DNA from: Nonomuraea coxensis DSM 45129
Lineage (GTDB): Bacteria; Actinomycetota; Actinomycetes; Streptosporangiales; Streptosporangiaceae
Assembly (NCBI RefSeq): GCF_019397265.1
Contig: NZ_CP068985.1
Location: 6,626,001 to 6,690,000 of the forward strand
Reading direction: 5' to 3'
Length of the DNA: 64,000 nt
Shown here one piece after another: positions 23,422-32,321 of the stretch. Positions within the stretch are counted from its first letter, which is position 1, and every line of letters begins with the position of its first letter. The translations under genes and the position numbers were made by a program. The notes under the pieces were generated by a model. It did no database searches. It was not told where the DNA came from and saw only the letters and a list, made by a program, of their open reading frames with translations.

Positions 23422-24315
23422 ATGACGCGGGTCGTCGTGGTGGGCGATCTCATGACCGACGCGGTGGCGCGCGCCCGTTATGCGCTCGCCAGAGCGAGCG
23501 ACACCCCGGCGGTCGTCACCATGCACGGCGGCGGGTCCGGGGCCAACATCTCCTCCTGGCTTGCCGTCGAGGGCGCCGAGGTCGCCTTCATCGGCCGCAG
23601 GGGCGCCGACATCACCGGCCGCAACCGCGACATGGAGCTGATGGGCTACGGCGTCGACGCGCGCCTGGTCATGGATCCCGAGCGGCCCACCGGCACCTGC
23701 GTGGTGCTCGTCACGCACAAGGGCGAGCGCACCATGCTCTCCGACCCCGGCGCCAACGCCGCGCTGTCCCCCGAGGACCTGCCGCGCGACCTGTTCACCT
23801 CGGGCGCCCACCTGCACCTGTCCGGCTACACGCTGATGAACGAGGGCTCGCGCGAGGCGGGCTTCGCCGCGCTCGACATGGCCAGGCGCTCCGGGATGTC
23901 GATCTCCGTAGACTGCGCCTCGTCGGCGCCGCTGGAGCGCACCGGGGCCGAGCCGTTCCTGGAGTGGACCAACGGCGCCAAGCTGCTGTTCGCCAACATC
24001 GACCAGGCCAAGGTGCTGACCGGCCGCGACGACGCCGAGGCGGCGGCCAAGGTGCTGACCGCGTGGTTCCCGCAGGTCGTGATCAAGATGAACAAGGAGG
24101 GCGCGCTGTGGTACAGCAACGGCCGCCCCGACCCCGTGCGGGCCGCCGCCGAGCCGGTCGAGAAGATCGTGGACGGCACGGGCGCGGGTGACGCGTTCTG
24201 CGCCGGGTTCCTGCCGCCGTGGCTGGAGGGCAAGCCGCCGGCCGAGTCGCTGGCCTCGGGCTGCCGGCTGGCCGCCAAGGCGATCATGCACCTCGGCGCC
24301 CGCCCGCCCTTCTAG
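23422..24315 (+). CDS. PfkB/ribokinase-family carbohydrate kinase
   Basis: A 297-residue sugar kinase. The N-terminal GGGSGANISSWLA is the PfkB substrate/lid motif and DGTGAGDAFCAGF near residues 252-264 contains the catalytic Asp and anion hole. The length is normal. ATG at 23422 follows AAGGCAGCAAGG. The substrate (ribose, adenosine, fructose or another sugar) is not deducible. The stop codon TAG is itself part of the first unit of a tandem 36-base repeat that fills the gap to the convergent RecQ gene. Confidence 0.9.
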   Translation: MTRVVVVGDLMTDAVARARYALARASDTPAVVTMHGGGSGANISSWLAVEGAEVAFIGRRGADITGRNRDMELMGYGVDARLVMDPERPTGTCVVLVTHKGERTMLSDPGANAALSPEDLPRDLFTSGAHLHLSGYTLMNEGSREAGFAALDMARRSGMSISVDCASSAPLERTGAEPFLEWTNGAKLLFANIDQAKVLTGRDDAEAAAKVLTAWFPQVVIKMNKEGALWYSNGRPDPVRAAAEPVEKIVDGTGAGDAFCAGFLPPWLEGKPPAESLASGCRLAAKAIMHLGARPPF

Positions 24316-24424
24316 CCGTTCCCGCCCTTCGAGGCGCTCTCTCCCCGCTAGCCGTTCCCGCCCTTCGAGCCGCTCTCTCCCCTCTAGCCGCTCTCTCCCT
24401 TCGAGGCGTTCCCGCCCTTCGAGG
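24313..24424. repeat. 36-bp tandem repeat between the PfkB kinase and RecQ genes
   Basis: Two 36-base units, 24313-24348 and 24349-24384, both begin TAGCCGTTCCCGCCCTTCGA and differ at only a few positions. A third, rearranged unit (24385-24424) reuses the blocks GCTCTCTCCC, CTTCGAGGCG and TTCCCGCCCTTCGAG. The first TAG is the stop codon of the kinase, and GCCCGCCCTTCTAG in the gene's end resembles the unit, so the array probably grew by slippage from the gene terminus. It has no spacers and is not CRISPR. No protein is encoded. Confidence 0.85.
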
Positions 24425-24477
24425 CCCTGCCAACGGCCGCCCAGCCCCCCGTGCGGAGGGCGGCGGGAGCGGCGGTG

Positions 24478-26565
24478 TCAGCTGACCGTGGCGAGGGCCA
24501 GCGGCAGCACCGCGGGCGCCCCCGCGTGCCGGACCAGGGCCGTGGCGAGGGTCATCGTCCAGCCGGTGTCGACGCGGTCGTCCACGAGCAGCACCGGGCC
24601 GCCGCACTCCGCGACGCGCCCCGCGAGGTCCTTGGGCATGGCGAGCGTGGCGCGGATCGCCTGCACCCGCTTGGCGCTGTTGAACTGCTGCCCGGGCGAG
24701 CCCGCCCGGTAGCCCAGCTCCCCGAGGTAGGTCAGCCGGCCGATCTGCGCCAGACGTTCGGCGAAGGAGCGTACGAGCTGCGGCCGCGACGCCGACGGCA
24801 GGCTGACCACGGCGACCGGCCGCTCCCGCCAGTCCCAGGCGGCCAGCACCTGCACCACGGCCCGCAGCAGGTCGTCGGACACCGGGCCGTCGTCGCCGTG
24901 GAACAGCTCGCGCAGCCGGTTGCCCCATCCGATGTCTGTGAGCCGGCCGAGCGCCCGGCCCGGCTCGGCGCCCAGCTCGGGCTTGATCCGGCCGGACAGG
25001 TCGGGCAGGCCGGTCGGCCACTGCCGGCGCGCCTCCAGCTCGACGCCGGGGCGGCTCAGCCGCTCGCGGGCCTGCTCGACGGCCTGGGGGGCGATGTCGG
25101 GCGAGCGGTGCCTGCCGGTGCAGTTGTCGCAGCGGCCGCAGGGGCCGGCCGTGTCGTCGTCGAGGTGCCGGCGGAGGTAGTGCTCGCGGCACTCGGTGGT
25201 GGTGAGGTAGCCGAGCATGGCCTCCTGCTCGGCGCGGCGCTCGGCGGCGATGCGGGTGTAGCGCTCGGTGTCGTACGCCCACTCCTCGCCGGTCGCCTCC
25301 CAGCCGCCCTTGACCCGCCGGACGGCGCCGTCGACGTCGAGCACCTTGAGCATCATCTCCAGCCGGCTCCGGCTGAGGTCGACGGCGGTCTCCAGCGCGG
25401 GCGTGGACATGACGCCGCGCTCCTCCAGCGCCGCCAGGGTGGCGCGGACGACGGGCTCGGGCGGGAAGGCCAGCGAGGCGAAGTAGGCCCAGATGTCGCG
25501 GTCCTCGGCGCCGGGGAGCAGGATGACCTCGGCCCGCTCGACGCCGCGACCGGCCCGGCCGACCTGCTGGTAGTAGGCGACCGGCGACTGCGGCGCGCCC
25601 ACGTGCACGACGAACCCCAGGTCGGGCTTGTCGAACCCCATGCCGAGCGCGCTCGTCGCCACCAGCGCCTTGATCTTGTTGTTGAGCAGCGCCTCCTCGG
25701 CCGCGAGCCGTTCGGCCGGATCGGTCTGGCCCGAGTAGGCGGCCACCTCGTGGCCCTGCTCGCGCAGATGGCCCGCGACCTCGTGGGCGGCGGCCACCGT
25801 CAGCGTGTAGACGATGCCGGAGCCGGGCAGCTCGCGCAGCGTCTGGGCGAGCCAGGCCAGGCGCTGCTCGGCGGTGGGCAGGCGGACCACGGACAGGTGC
25901 AGGCTCTCGCGCTCCAGCGGGCCGCGCAGCACCAGCGTGTCCTCGCCCATCTGCTCGGCGACGTCGCGGGTGACGCGGGCGTTGGCCGTGGCGGTGGTGG
26001 CGAGCACGGGGATGCCGGGCGGCAGCTCCTCGAACAGCTGGGCCAGCCTGCGGTAGTCGGGCCGGAAGTCGTGCCCCCAGTCGGAGATGCAGTGGGCCTC
26101 GTCCACCACGACCAGCCCGGCGCTCTCGGCCAGCTCGGGCAGCACGTTGTCGCGGAAGTCGGGGTTGTTGAGCCGCTCGGGGCTGACCAGCAGCACGTCG
26201 ACCAGGCCGTCGGCGACCTGGCCGTAGATCTCCTCCCAGTCCTCCGGGTTGGCGGAGTTGATGGTGACGGCCCTGATGCCGGCGCGCTCGGCGGCGGCGA
26301 TCTGGTTGCGCATGAGCGCGAGCAGCGGCGAGACGATGACCGTCGGCCCCTCGCCGAGCTCGCGCAGCAGCGCGGTGGCCACGAAGTAGACGGCCGACTT
26401 GCCCCAGCCGGTGCGCTGCACCACGAGCACCCGCCGCCGGTCGACGACCAGCGCCTCGATGGCGGCCCACTGGTCGTCACGGAGCACGGCGTGCTCGCCG
26501 GCCAGCGCGCGCAGGCGCTCCTCGGCCTCGTCGCGCAGCACCTCGGCATCGGGGGCATCAATCAT
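24478..26565 (-). CDS. RecQ-family helicase with phosphoribosyltransferase-like C-terminus
   Basis: A 695-residue helicase. Helicase motifs: Walker A RTGWGKSAV (Lys56; GWGKS in place of the usual GTGKS), DEAHCISDWGHDFRPDY, TATAN, and LVATSALGMGFDKPD with QQVGRAGR. Four cysteines in TTECREHYLRRHLDDD...CGRCDNC form the RecQ zinc site. The last ~200 residues lack an HRDC domain and end in GGPVLLVDDRVDTGWTMT, a type I phosphoribosyltransferase PRPP-loop signature. ATG at 26565 follows AAGGAGGGC; the frame is open further upstream without a better start. It likely unwinds DNA 3'-5' during recombination or replication repair. The role of the PRTase-like tail is unknown. Confidence 0.9.
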   Translation of the reverse strand: MIDAPDAEVLRDEAEERLRALAGEHAVLRDDQWAAIEALVVDRRRVLVVQRTGWGKSAVYFVATALLRELGEGPTVIVSPLLALMRNQIAAAERAGIRAVTINSANPEDWEEIYGQVADGLVDVLLVSPERLNNPDFRDNVLPELAESAGLVVVDEAHCISDWGHDFRPDYRRLAQLFEELPPGIPVLATTATANARVTRDVAEQMGEDTLVLRGPLERESLHLSVVRLPTAEQRLAWLAQTLRELPGSGIVYTLTVAAAHEVAGHLREQGHEVAAYSGQTDPAERLAAEEALLNNKIKALVATSALGMGFDKPDLGFVVHVGAPQSPVAYYQQVGRAGRGVERAEVILLPGAEDRDIWAYFASLAFPPEPVVRATLAALEERGVMSTPALETAVDLSRSRLEMMLKVLDVDGAVRRVKGGWEATGEEWAYDTERYTRIAAERRAEQEAMLGYLTTTECREHYLRRHLDDDTAGPCGRCDNCTGRHRSPDIAPQAVEQARERLSRPGVELEARRQWPTGLPDLSGRIKPELGAEPGRALGRLTDIGWGNRLRELFHGDDGPVSDDLLRAVVQVLAAWDWRERPVAVVSLPSASRPQLVRSFAERLAQIGRLTYLGELGYRAGSPGQQFNSAKRVQAIRATLAMPKDLAGRVAECGGPVLLVDDRVDTGWTMTLATALVRHAGAPAVLPLALATVS

Positions 26566-26672
26566 GCCCTCCTTGTTACCAGCTCCCTCCGACGTTTCGC
26601 GCCTCCACGCCGGAACAGGACCGCCGCGCCGGACGTTGATGTGCACGAACCCCCCGTCCACCAGGTGGCGAC

Positions 26673-27425
26673 ATGCATCCAGGCATCCCCGCTCGGTTCC
26701 CCGGTGCTCCTCTCGTCTGGACGACGGCCCTGATCGCCGTCCTCGTCCTGGTCCTCGGCGGATGCAAGGGCGAGTACGAGCCGCCAGGGCTGCCGTTGTC
26801 GCTGGAGTGGGGGCCCGACGGGCTGCAGATCACGCCCGAGGCCAAGGTCGTCACCCCGCTCGGCGCGTTCACGATCGGGGCCGACCTGCCGCCGGCGGCC
26901 GGGGACTCCTTCCTGCTCGTCGTACGGCAGGCGACCCCGGACGGTCCGCGCGACCTGGTGTACCGGGTGGACGAGCCAGGCAGCGCGGTGGACGTGCTGG
27001 TGAACGGCACCACCGTCGTCCGGGTCGCCGGCCGCCAGGTGTTCCTCGACGCCACGCGGGGCGAGATCCAGTCGATCGAGTTCCGGCCCGCCGCCCCGGC
27101 CGCCGCCCGGCAGGGGGCGAACCACTTCGCCGAGCAGTGGCGGAAGTACTGGGAGGACTGCTGGTACACGCCACTGGCGCTGGCGAGCTGGGCCTACGAC
27201 GACTCCCCGGTGGACGGTTTCTTCGACTTCGTCTGGTTCGTGATCCGGCTGGCCCTGGCGATCGCCCTGGGCCTGCTGGACGCGCTCCTGACAGTGGGGT
27301 GCGCGCTGGCCGGGGCCGCGTACATGTTCTACGGCCCGGCCGGGCGCAACATCGCCTACGGCCTGGAGATCCTGGCGATCCCCTTCCTCCCGAGGATCCT
27401 GCGCTGGGTGACGCGCCTGTTCTAG
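26673..27425 (+). CDS. putative lipoprotein with C-terminal membrane segments
   Basis: A 250-residue protein not recognised beyond its topology. The N-terminus has a hydrophobic stretch ending in a lipobox, LVLGGC (Cys31). An extracytoplasmic part (residues 32-155) looks beta-rich (GAFTIGADLPPAAGDSFLLVV, VDVLVNGTTVVRVAGRQVF). After a Trp-rich stretch (EQWRKYWEDCWYTPLALASW) come two hydrophobic segments (residues about 185-235) and a basic end. It is divergent from recQ and converges with tauD only 3 bases away. A cell-envelope role is inferred from topology only. Confidence 0.65.
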   Translation: MHPGIPARFPGAPLVWTTALIAVLVLVLGGCKGEYEPPGLPLSLEWGPDGLQITPEAKVVTPLGAFTIGADLPPAAGDSFLLVVRQATPDGPRDLVYRVDEPGSAVDVLVNGTTVVRVAGRQVFLDATRGEIQSIEFRPAAPAAARQGANHFAEQWRKYWEDCWYTPLALASWAYDDSPVDGFFDFVWFVIRLALAIALGLLDALLTVGCALAGAAYMFYGPAGRNIAYGLEILAIPFLPRILRWVTRLF

Positions 27426-27428
27426 CCC

Positions 27429-28250
27429 CTACCCGTCGGCGTGCTCGGGGAAGGCGTTGATGGTGACGCGGTGCATGCGGCGGCGTTCGGTGTAGTCGGC
27501 GACCGCGTAGTGCTGGGTGGGGCGGTTGTCCCAGAAGGCGAGCGTGCCTGGACGCCACTGGAGGCGGCACTGGAACTCGGGCGAGCGGATGTGGTCGATC
27601 AGCAGCGGCAGCAGCGCCTCGTTCTCGCGGTCGGTGAGGCCGACCAGCCGGGTCGTGGACGCGCGGTTGACGAACAGCGCCTTCCTGCCGGTCTCGGCGT
27701 GCACCCGCACCACCGGCCGCTCGATCGGCGGCCATTTGGCCTGGACCTCGGCCAGGTCGAACGGATGCCCCTTGGAGATGGCCTTCCTCATCGACATGGT
27801 GATGTCGTGCACGGCGGTCAGCTCGTCGCACAGGCGCTGGAGCGGCTTCGAGAGCGACTCGTAGGCGAGGTAGGTGTTCGCCCAGCAGGTGTCGCCGCCG
27901 ACGCCCGGGAGCTGGACGCAGCGCAGCAGGGAGCCCATCGGCGGGGTGGGCTCGAAGGTGTTGTCGCTGTGCCACTCGTCGCCGCCCTCGCCCTTGGGCG
28001 AGGTCTGGTCGAGCACGTGGATGGGGCTGCCGGCGTCCTTCTTGAACGCGGGGTGGTTGAGCGTGCCGAAGTTCAGGGCGAACTGCAGGTGCTGCTCGTC
28101 GTCGATGTGCTGGTCGCGGAAGAACAGCACGAGGTGCCTGAGCCAGCCCTCGCGCAGGGTCGCGACCTCTTCCTGCGACAGCGGCTTGCGCAGATCGACC
28201 CCGGTGACCTCGGCGCCGATGTGCTTGGTCACGGGACGGAACTCGATCAT
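27429..28250 (-). CDS. TauD/TfdA-family Fe(II)/2-oxoglutarate dioxygenase
   Basis: A 273-residue oxygenase. The 2-His-1-carboxylate facial triad is WHSDNT (His and Asp) and a distal His in NRPTQHYAV; the 2-oxoglutarate-binding arginine lies in DYTERRRMHRV. Family members hydroxylate taurine, sulfonates, alkyl sulfates or herbicide-like acids; the substrate is not deducible. ATG at 28250 follows GGAGACGTC. A palindromic operator (28293-28308) lies 43 bases upstream. Confidence 0.87.
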   Translation of the reverse strand: MIEFRPVTKHIGAEVTGVDLRKPLSQEEVATLREGWLRHLVLFFRDQHIDDEQHLQFALNFGTLNHPAFKKDAGSPIHVLDQTSPKGEGGDEWHSDNTFEPTPPMGSLLRCVQLPGVGGDTCWANTYLAYESLSKPLQRLCDELTAVHDITMSMRKAISKGHPFDLAEVQAKWPPIERPVVRVHAETGRKALFVNRASTTRLVGLTDRENEALLPLLIDHIRSPEFQCRLQWRPGTLAFWDNRPTQHYAVADYTERRRMHRVTINAFPEHADG

Positions 28251-28292
28251 GACGTCTCCGAGTCAGGGGATCCGGTGTCCCGAACGTACGAC

Positions 28293-28308
28293 CCAAGCGC
28301 TTGCTTGG
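28293..28308. promoter_or_regulatory. TetR-type operator between the dioxygenase and parC genes
   Basis: CAAGCGCTTG (28294-28303) is a perfect 10-base palindrome, and CCAAGC pairs with GCTTGG across 4 bases (28293-28308), so two overlapping dyads are present. CAAG-nn-CTTG resembles the cores of actinobacterial TetR-family sites such as KstR2. It is 43 bases upstream of the dioxygenase start and 64 bases before parC. No TetR gene is in the window. Confidence 0.55.
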
Positions 28309-28371
28309 TCAAGGGCGCTCGTCCCGCGCACCCGTCGCGGGCACCCGAATACCTTCGGCACAATGTTCGAC

Positions 28372-30876
28372 ATGGCCCGACGCACGACAGCACCCCCGCC
28401 AGAGGACTTCGAGGAGCGCATCGTCGACATCGACGTCTCCTCCGAGATGCGCACGAGCTTTCTGGAGTACGCCTACTCGGTGATCTACCAGCGGGCGTTG
28501 CCCGACGCGCGTGACGGCCTCAAACCCGTGCAGCGGCGCATCCTCTACTCGATGGCCGAGATGGGCCTGCGCCCCGACCGCGGTCACGTCAAGTCCTCGC
28601 GCGTCGTCGGCGACGTCATGGGCAAGCTGCACCCCCACGGCGACTCGGCGATCTACGACGCCCTCGTCCGCCTGGCGCAGCCCTTCTCCATGCGCCTGCC
28701 GCTCGTCGACGGCCACGGCAACTTCGGCTCGCCCGACGACCTGCCGGCCGCCATGCGTTACACCGAGGCCAGGCTGGCCCCGGCGGCGATGCTCATGGTC
28801 GAGTCCATCGACGAGGACACCGTCGACTTCAAGCCCAACTACGACGGCCAGGAGACCGAGCCGGTCGTCATGCCGTCGGCCTTCCCCAACCTCCTGGTCA
28901 ACGGCACCAGCGGCATCGCGGTCGGCATGGCCACCAACATGGCGCCGCACAACCTCGTCGAGATCGTCGCCGCCGCCCGCCACCTGATCAAGAAGCCGGA
29001 CGCCACGCTCGACGACCTGATGGAGTTCGTGCCCGGCCCCGACCTGCCGACCGGCGGCACGATCATCGGGCTCCAGGGCGTGCGCGACGCCTACGAGAGC
29101 GGGCGCGGCACCTTCCGCATGCGGGCCAAGTGCACGATCGAGCAGATCACGCCGCGGCGCAAGGGCATCATCGTCACCGAGCTGCCCTACAACGTGGGCC
29201 CCGAGCGCGTCGTCACCAAGATCAAGGAGCTGGTGACCAGCAAGAAGCTCCAGGGCATCGCCGACCTCAAGGACCTCACCGACCGGCACAAGGGCCTGCG
29301 CCTGGTCATAGAGATCAAGAACGGCTTCATCCCCGAGGCCGTCCTGGAGGAGCTCTACCGGCTGACGCCGATGGAGGAGTCGTTCGGCATCAACAACGTC
29401 GCGCTCGTCGACGGCGAGCCGCGCACGCTGGGCCTGCGCGAGCTGCTGCAGGTCTACGTCGACCACCGCGTCGAGGTCGTACGCCGCCGCTCGGAGTTCC
29501 GGCGCCGCAAGCGCGAGGAGCGCCTGCACCTGGTCGACGGCCTCATCGTCGCGCTGCTCAACATCGACGAGGTCATCCAGGTCATCCGTTCCTCCGACGA
29601 CTCCGCGCAGGCGCGCACCCGCCTCATGGACGTCTTCGACCTCACCGAGATCCAGGCCGCCTACATCCTCGACACGCCGCTGCGCCGCCTGACCCGCTAC
29701 GACAAGCTGGAGCTCGACGCCGAGAAGGAGACGCTGACCGGCGAGATCGCCAAGCTGACCGAGATCCTGTCCTCGGAGGCCAAGCTGCGCCAGGTCGTCT
29801 CCGGCGAGCTGGCCGACGTCGCCAAGAAATACGGCACGCCGCGCCGCACCGTCCTGCTGGACGCCGCGGGCGTCAGCCGCACCGCGGTGGTCGAGCTGCA
29901 GGTCGCCGACGACCCGTGCCTGGCGCTGCTGTCGTCCACCGGCCTGCTGGCCCGCACCGCCGACGCCACGCCGCTGCCCGGCGAGGGCGAGCGGTCCGCG
30001 CACGACGTGCTGGTCTCGGCGGTGCGCACCTCCGTACGCGGGGAGGTCGGCGTGGTCACCTCGCTCGGCCGGCTGATCCGGGTGCAGGTCGTGGACCTGC
30101 CGACGCTGCCGGCCACGGGCGCCCCGCCGTCGCTGTCCGGCGGCCACCCGGTCTCCGAGTACGTCTCGCTGCAGCCCGACGAGCGGGTCGTCGGGCTCGG
30201 CTCGCTCGATCCCGACGGGCCAGGGCTGGCGCTCGGCACCCAGCAGGGCGTGGTCAAACGGGTGGTTCCCGACTATCCGGCCAACCGCGACGACTTCGAG
30301 GTGATCACCCTCAAGGACGGCGACACCGTGGTGGGCGCGGTCGAGCTGGAGTCGGAGTCGCACGACCTCGTGTTCATCTCCTCCGACGCGCAACTGCTGC
30401 GCTACCCGGCCTCGCTCGTACGCCCGCAGGGCCGCCCGGCCGGCGGCATGGCGGGCATCCGCCTGGACGGCGGCTCCCGGGTGATCTGGTTCGGAGCGGT
30501 CGATCCCGAACGGCCCGCCGTGGTGGTCACCGTGGCCGGCTCGTCCACGGCGCTGCCGGGCACGCAGGTCGGCGGCGGCAAGATGTCCGACTACGCGGAG
30601 TTCCCCGCCAAGGGGCGGGCCACGGGCGGCGTGCGGGCGCAGCGTTTCCTCAAGGGCGAGGACGAGCTGCTGCTGGCCTGGGCCGGGCCCGCACCGGCCA
30701 AGGCGGTCTCGTCCGTGGGCAAGCCGGTGCCGCTGCCGGACGAGCTGGGGCGGCGCGACGGCTCCGGCATCCGCCTCACCCACACCATCGGCGCCGTCGG
30801 CGGCGCCCTCGCCGCCGGCCCCGGCCCCGGCCGCCCGGCCTCGGACGCGAGGCCGGCGGAGGAGGAGGACGAGTAG
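28372..30876 (+). CDS. parC: DNA topoisomerase IV subunit A
   Basis: An 834-residue type IIA topoisomerase A subunit. Tyr130 in AMRYTEARL is the DNA-cleaving tyrosine. The N-terminus FEERIVDIDVSSEMRTSFLEY and the GyrA/ParC motif DARDGLKPVQRRILYSM are intact, and the C-terminal beta-pinwheel begins near residue 500. Length, N-terminus and the presence of parE nearby (transcribed towards it) favour ParC over GyrA; an eye check for a GyrA box (QRRGGKG) found none. ATG at 28372 (MARRTT) is preferred over ATG 28363. It works with ParE to decatenate daughter chromosomes. Confidence 0.88.
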   Translation: MARRTTAPPPEDFEERIVDIDVSSEMRTSFLEYAYSVIYQRALPDARDGLKPVQRRILYSMAEMGLRPDRGHVKSSRVVGDVMGKLHPHGDSAIYDALVRLAQPFSMRLPLVDGHGNFGSPDDLPAAMRYTEARLAPAAMLMVESIDEDTVDFKPNYDGQETEPVVMPSAFPNLLVNGTSGIAVGMATNMAPHNLVEIVAAARHLIKKPDATLDDLMEFVPGPDLPTGGTIIGLQGVRDAYESGRGTFRMRAKCTIEQITPRRKGIIVTELPYNVGPERVVTKIKELVTSKKLQGIADLKDLTDRHKGLRLVIEIKNGFIPEAVLEELYRLTPMEESFGINNVALVDGEPRTLGLRELLQVYVDHRVEVVRRRSEFRRRKREERLHLVDGLIVALLNIDEVIQVIRSSDDSAQARTRLMDVFDLTEIQAAYILDTPLRRLTRYDKLELDAEKETLTGEIAKLTEILSSEAKLRQVVSGELADVAKKYGTPRRTVLLDAAGVSRTAVVELQVADDPCLALLSSTGLLARTADATPLPGEGERSAHDVLVSAVRTSVRGEVGVVTSLGRLIRVQVVDLPTLPATGAPPSLSGGHPVSEYVSLQPDERVVGLGSLDPDGPGLALGTQQGVVKRVVPDYPANRDDFEVITLKDGDTVVGAVELESESHDLVFISSDAQLLRYPASLVRPQGRPAGGMAGIRLDGGSRVIWFGAVDPERPAVVVTVAGSSTALPGTQVGGGKMSDYAEFPAKGRATGGVRAQRFLKGEDELLLAWAGPAPAKAVSSVGKPVPLPDELGRRDGSGIRLTHTIGAVGGALAAGPGPGRPASDARPAEEEDE

Positions 30877-30968
30877 GCGGGCCGCCCGGCGGCCGGGCCA
30901 GGGGGCGGCCCCGGCCCCCGGGGTGAGGGCCGCCGGGTCACCCCATGGGCAGAGTTAGGCTCACTGGG

Positions 30969-32246
30969 GTGACGTCGTGGAAAGAGCATGCGATCTGGTG
31001 GCACGTCTACCCCCTGGGCTTCACCGGCGCCGAGCCCGTGGCCCTGCCGCCCGGCGCGCCCGTACGCCACCGCCTGCGCGCTCTGGAGGGCTGGCTGGAC
31101 TACGCCGTCGAGCTGGGCTGCTCGGGCCTGCAGCTCGGCCCGATCTTCGCCTCGGAGACCCACGGCTACGACACGATCGACCACTTCCGCATCGACCCCC
31201 GCCTCGGCGACGACGCCGACTTCGACCGCCTGGTGGCCGCCGCCGGCGCCCGCGGGCTGCGGATCGTCCTCGACGGCGTGTTCAACCACGTGGGCCGCGG
31301 CCATCCGCTGTTCGGCGATCCGGCCCACGCCCACTGGTTCGTCCCCGAAGGGGAGGGGCACCGCACGTTCGAGGGTCACCACGGGCTGGTGACGCTCGAC
31401 CACGAGCATCCCGACGTGCTCGACCACGTCGTCCGCGTCCTCGACCACTGGCTGGGGCGCGGCGCGTCCGGCTGGCGGCTGGACGCCGCGTACGCGATGC
31501 CGGCCGCGTTCTGGCGGCGGGCGCTCGCGCGGGTGCGCCCGCGCGATGCCGAGGCGTGGTTCGGCGGCGAGGTGATCCACGGCGACTACGCCGCCTACGT
31601 GGCGGAGAGCGGCCTCGACTCGGTCACCCAGTACGAGCTGTGGAAGGCGCTCTGGAGCTCGCTCAACGACGGCAACTTCTTCGAGCTGGCCTGGGCGCTG
31701 AAGCGGCATGACGAGCTGCTGGAGACGTTCACGCCGCTGACGTTCGCCGGCAACCACGACGTGACGCGGCTCGCCAGCCGCCTCGACGACGGGCGTCACG
31801 TCGGTCACGCGCTGGCCGTGCTGTTCACGGTGGCCGGGCTGCCGAGCGTCTACTACGGCGACGAGCAGGGCTTTCGCGGGGTCAAGGAGGACCGGCCCGG
31901 CGGCGACGACGCGGTCAGGCCCGCCTTCCCAGGGCGGCCCGAGGAACTGGACCCGGCGGGGTGGCCGGTCTACCGGCTGCACCAGCGGCTCATCGGGCTG
32001 CGCCGCCGTCATCCGTGGCTGGCGCGGGCGCGTACGAACCTGCTCCATCTCACCAACACCGCCGTCGCGCTGGAGGCGGCGGGCCCCGGCCGCGTCCTGA
32101 CCCTGCTCAACGTGGGCGGCGAGCCCTGCCGGTTCCCGCTGGAGGCGGCGGGCCTCGCCGTCGCGGAGTCCTCGGACGGGCCCGCGACCGGCGGCGACCC
32201 GTGTCTCGTCCCCGCGCACGGGTGGAAAATCCTCACTCTGTCCTGA
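30969..32246 (+). CDS. GH13 alpha-amylase family glycosidase
   Basis: A 425-residue cytoplasmic (no signal peptide) alpha-amylase-family enzyme. The catalytic residues are Asp172 (GWRLDAAYA, nucleophile), Glu201 (GGEVIHG, acid/base) and Asp264 (GNHDV, transition-state stabiliser); DGVFNHVG is conserved region I. GTG at 30969 gives MTSWKEHAIWWHVYPLGF; an in-frame ATG at 30945 would add eight residues. It acts on alpha-glucans or alpha-glucosides; the exact linkage is not evident. The next gene is a secreted beta-glucosidase, so the pair may serve sugar utilisation. Confidence 0.9.
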   Translation: MTSWKEHAIWWHVYPLGFTGAEPVALPPGAPVRHRLRALEGWLDYAVELGCSGLQLGPIFASETHGYDTIDHFRIDPRLGDDADFDRLVAAAGARGLRIVLDGVFNHVGRGHPLFGDPAHAHWFVPEGEGHRTFEGHHGLVTLDHEHPDVLDHVVRVLDHWLGRGASGWRLDAAYAMPAAFWRRALARVRPRDAEAWFGGEVIHGDYAAYVAESGLDSVTQYELWKALWSSLNDGNFFELAWALKRHDELLETFTPLTFAGNHDVTRLASRLDDGRHVGHALAVLFTVAGLPSVYYGDEQGFRGVKEDRPGGDDAVRPAFPGRPEELDPAGWPVYRLHQRLIGLRRRHPWLARARTNLLHLTNTAVALEAAGPGRVLTLLNVGGEPCRFPLEAAGLAVAESSDGPATGGDPCLVPAHGWKILTLS

Positions 32247-32290
32247 CTCAGGCTGTTATGAAACCGGGGCGGCCACCGATCACAGAGGGA

Positions 32291-32302
32291 GAGAGCGCTC
32301 TC
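32291..32302. promoter_or_regulatory. LacI-family operator upstream of the GH3 gene
   Basis: GAGAGCGCTCTC is a perfect 12-base palindrome with the central CG typical of LacI-type sites. It resembles the actinobacterial CebR box (TGGGAGCGCTCCCA) that represses cellulose/cello-oligosaccharide genes. It lies 20 bases before the GTG at 32322, downstream of a weak TGTTAT -10 at 32254-32259, where it would block transcription. Confidence 0.7.
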
Positions 32303-32321
32303 CAAATCGGGAGGTATCCCC

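Noticed and set aside
24313..24424. CRISPR array
   Set aside because: The units are contiguous with no variable spacers, and no cas genes are nearby.
28372..30876. DNA gyrase subunit A
   Set aside because: I saw no canonical GyrA box, and parE with a matching ParE sequence lies nearby; ParC is favoured, although subunit naming could be settled only by alignment.
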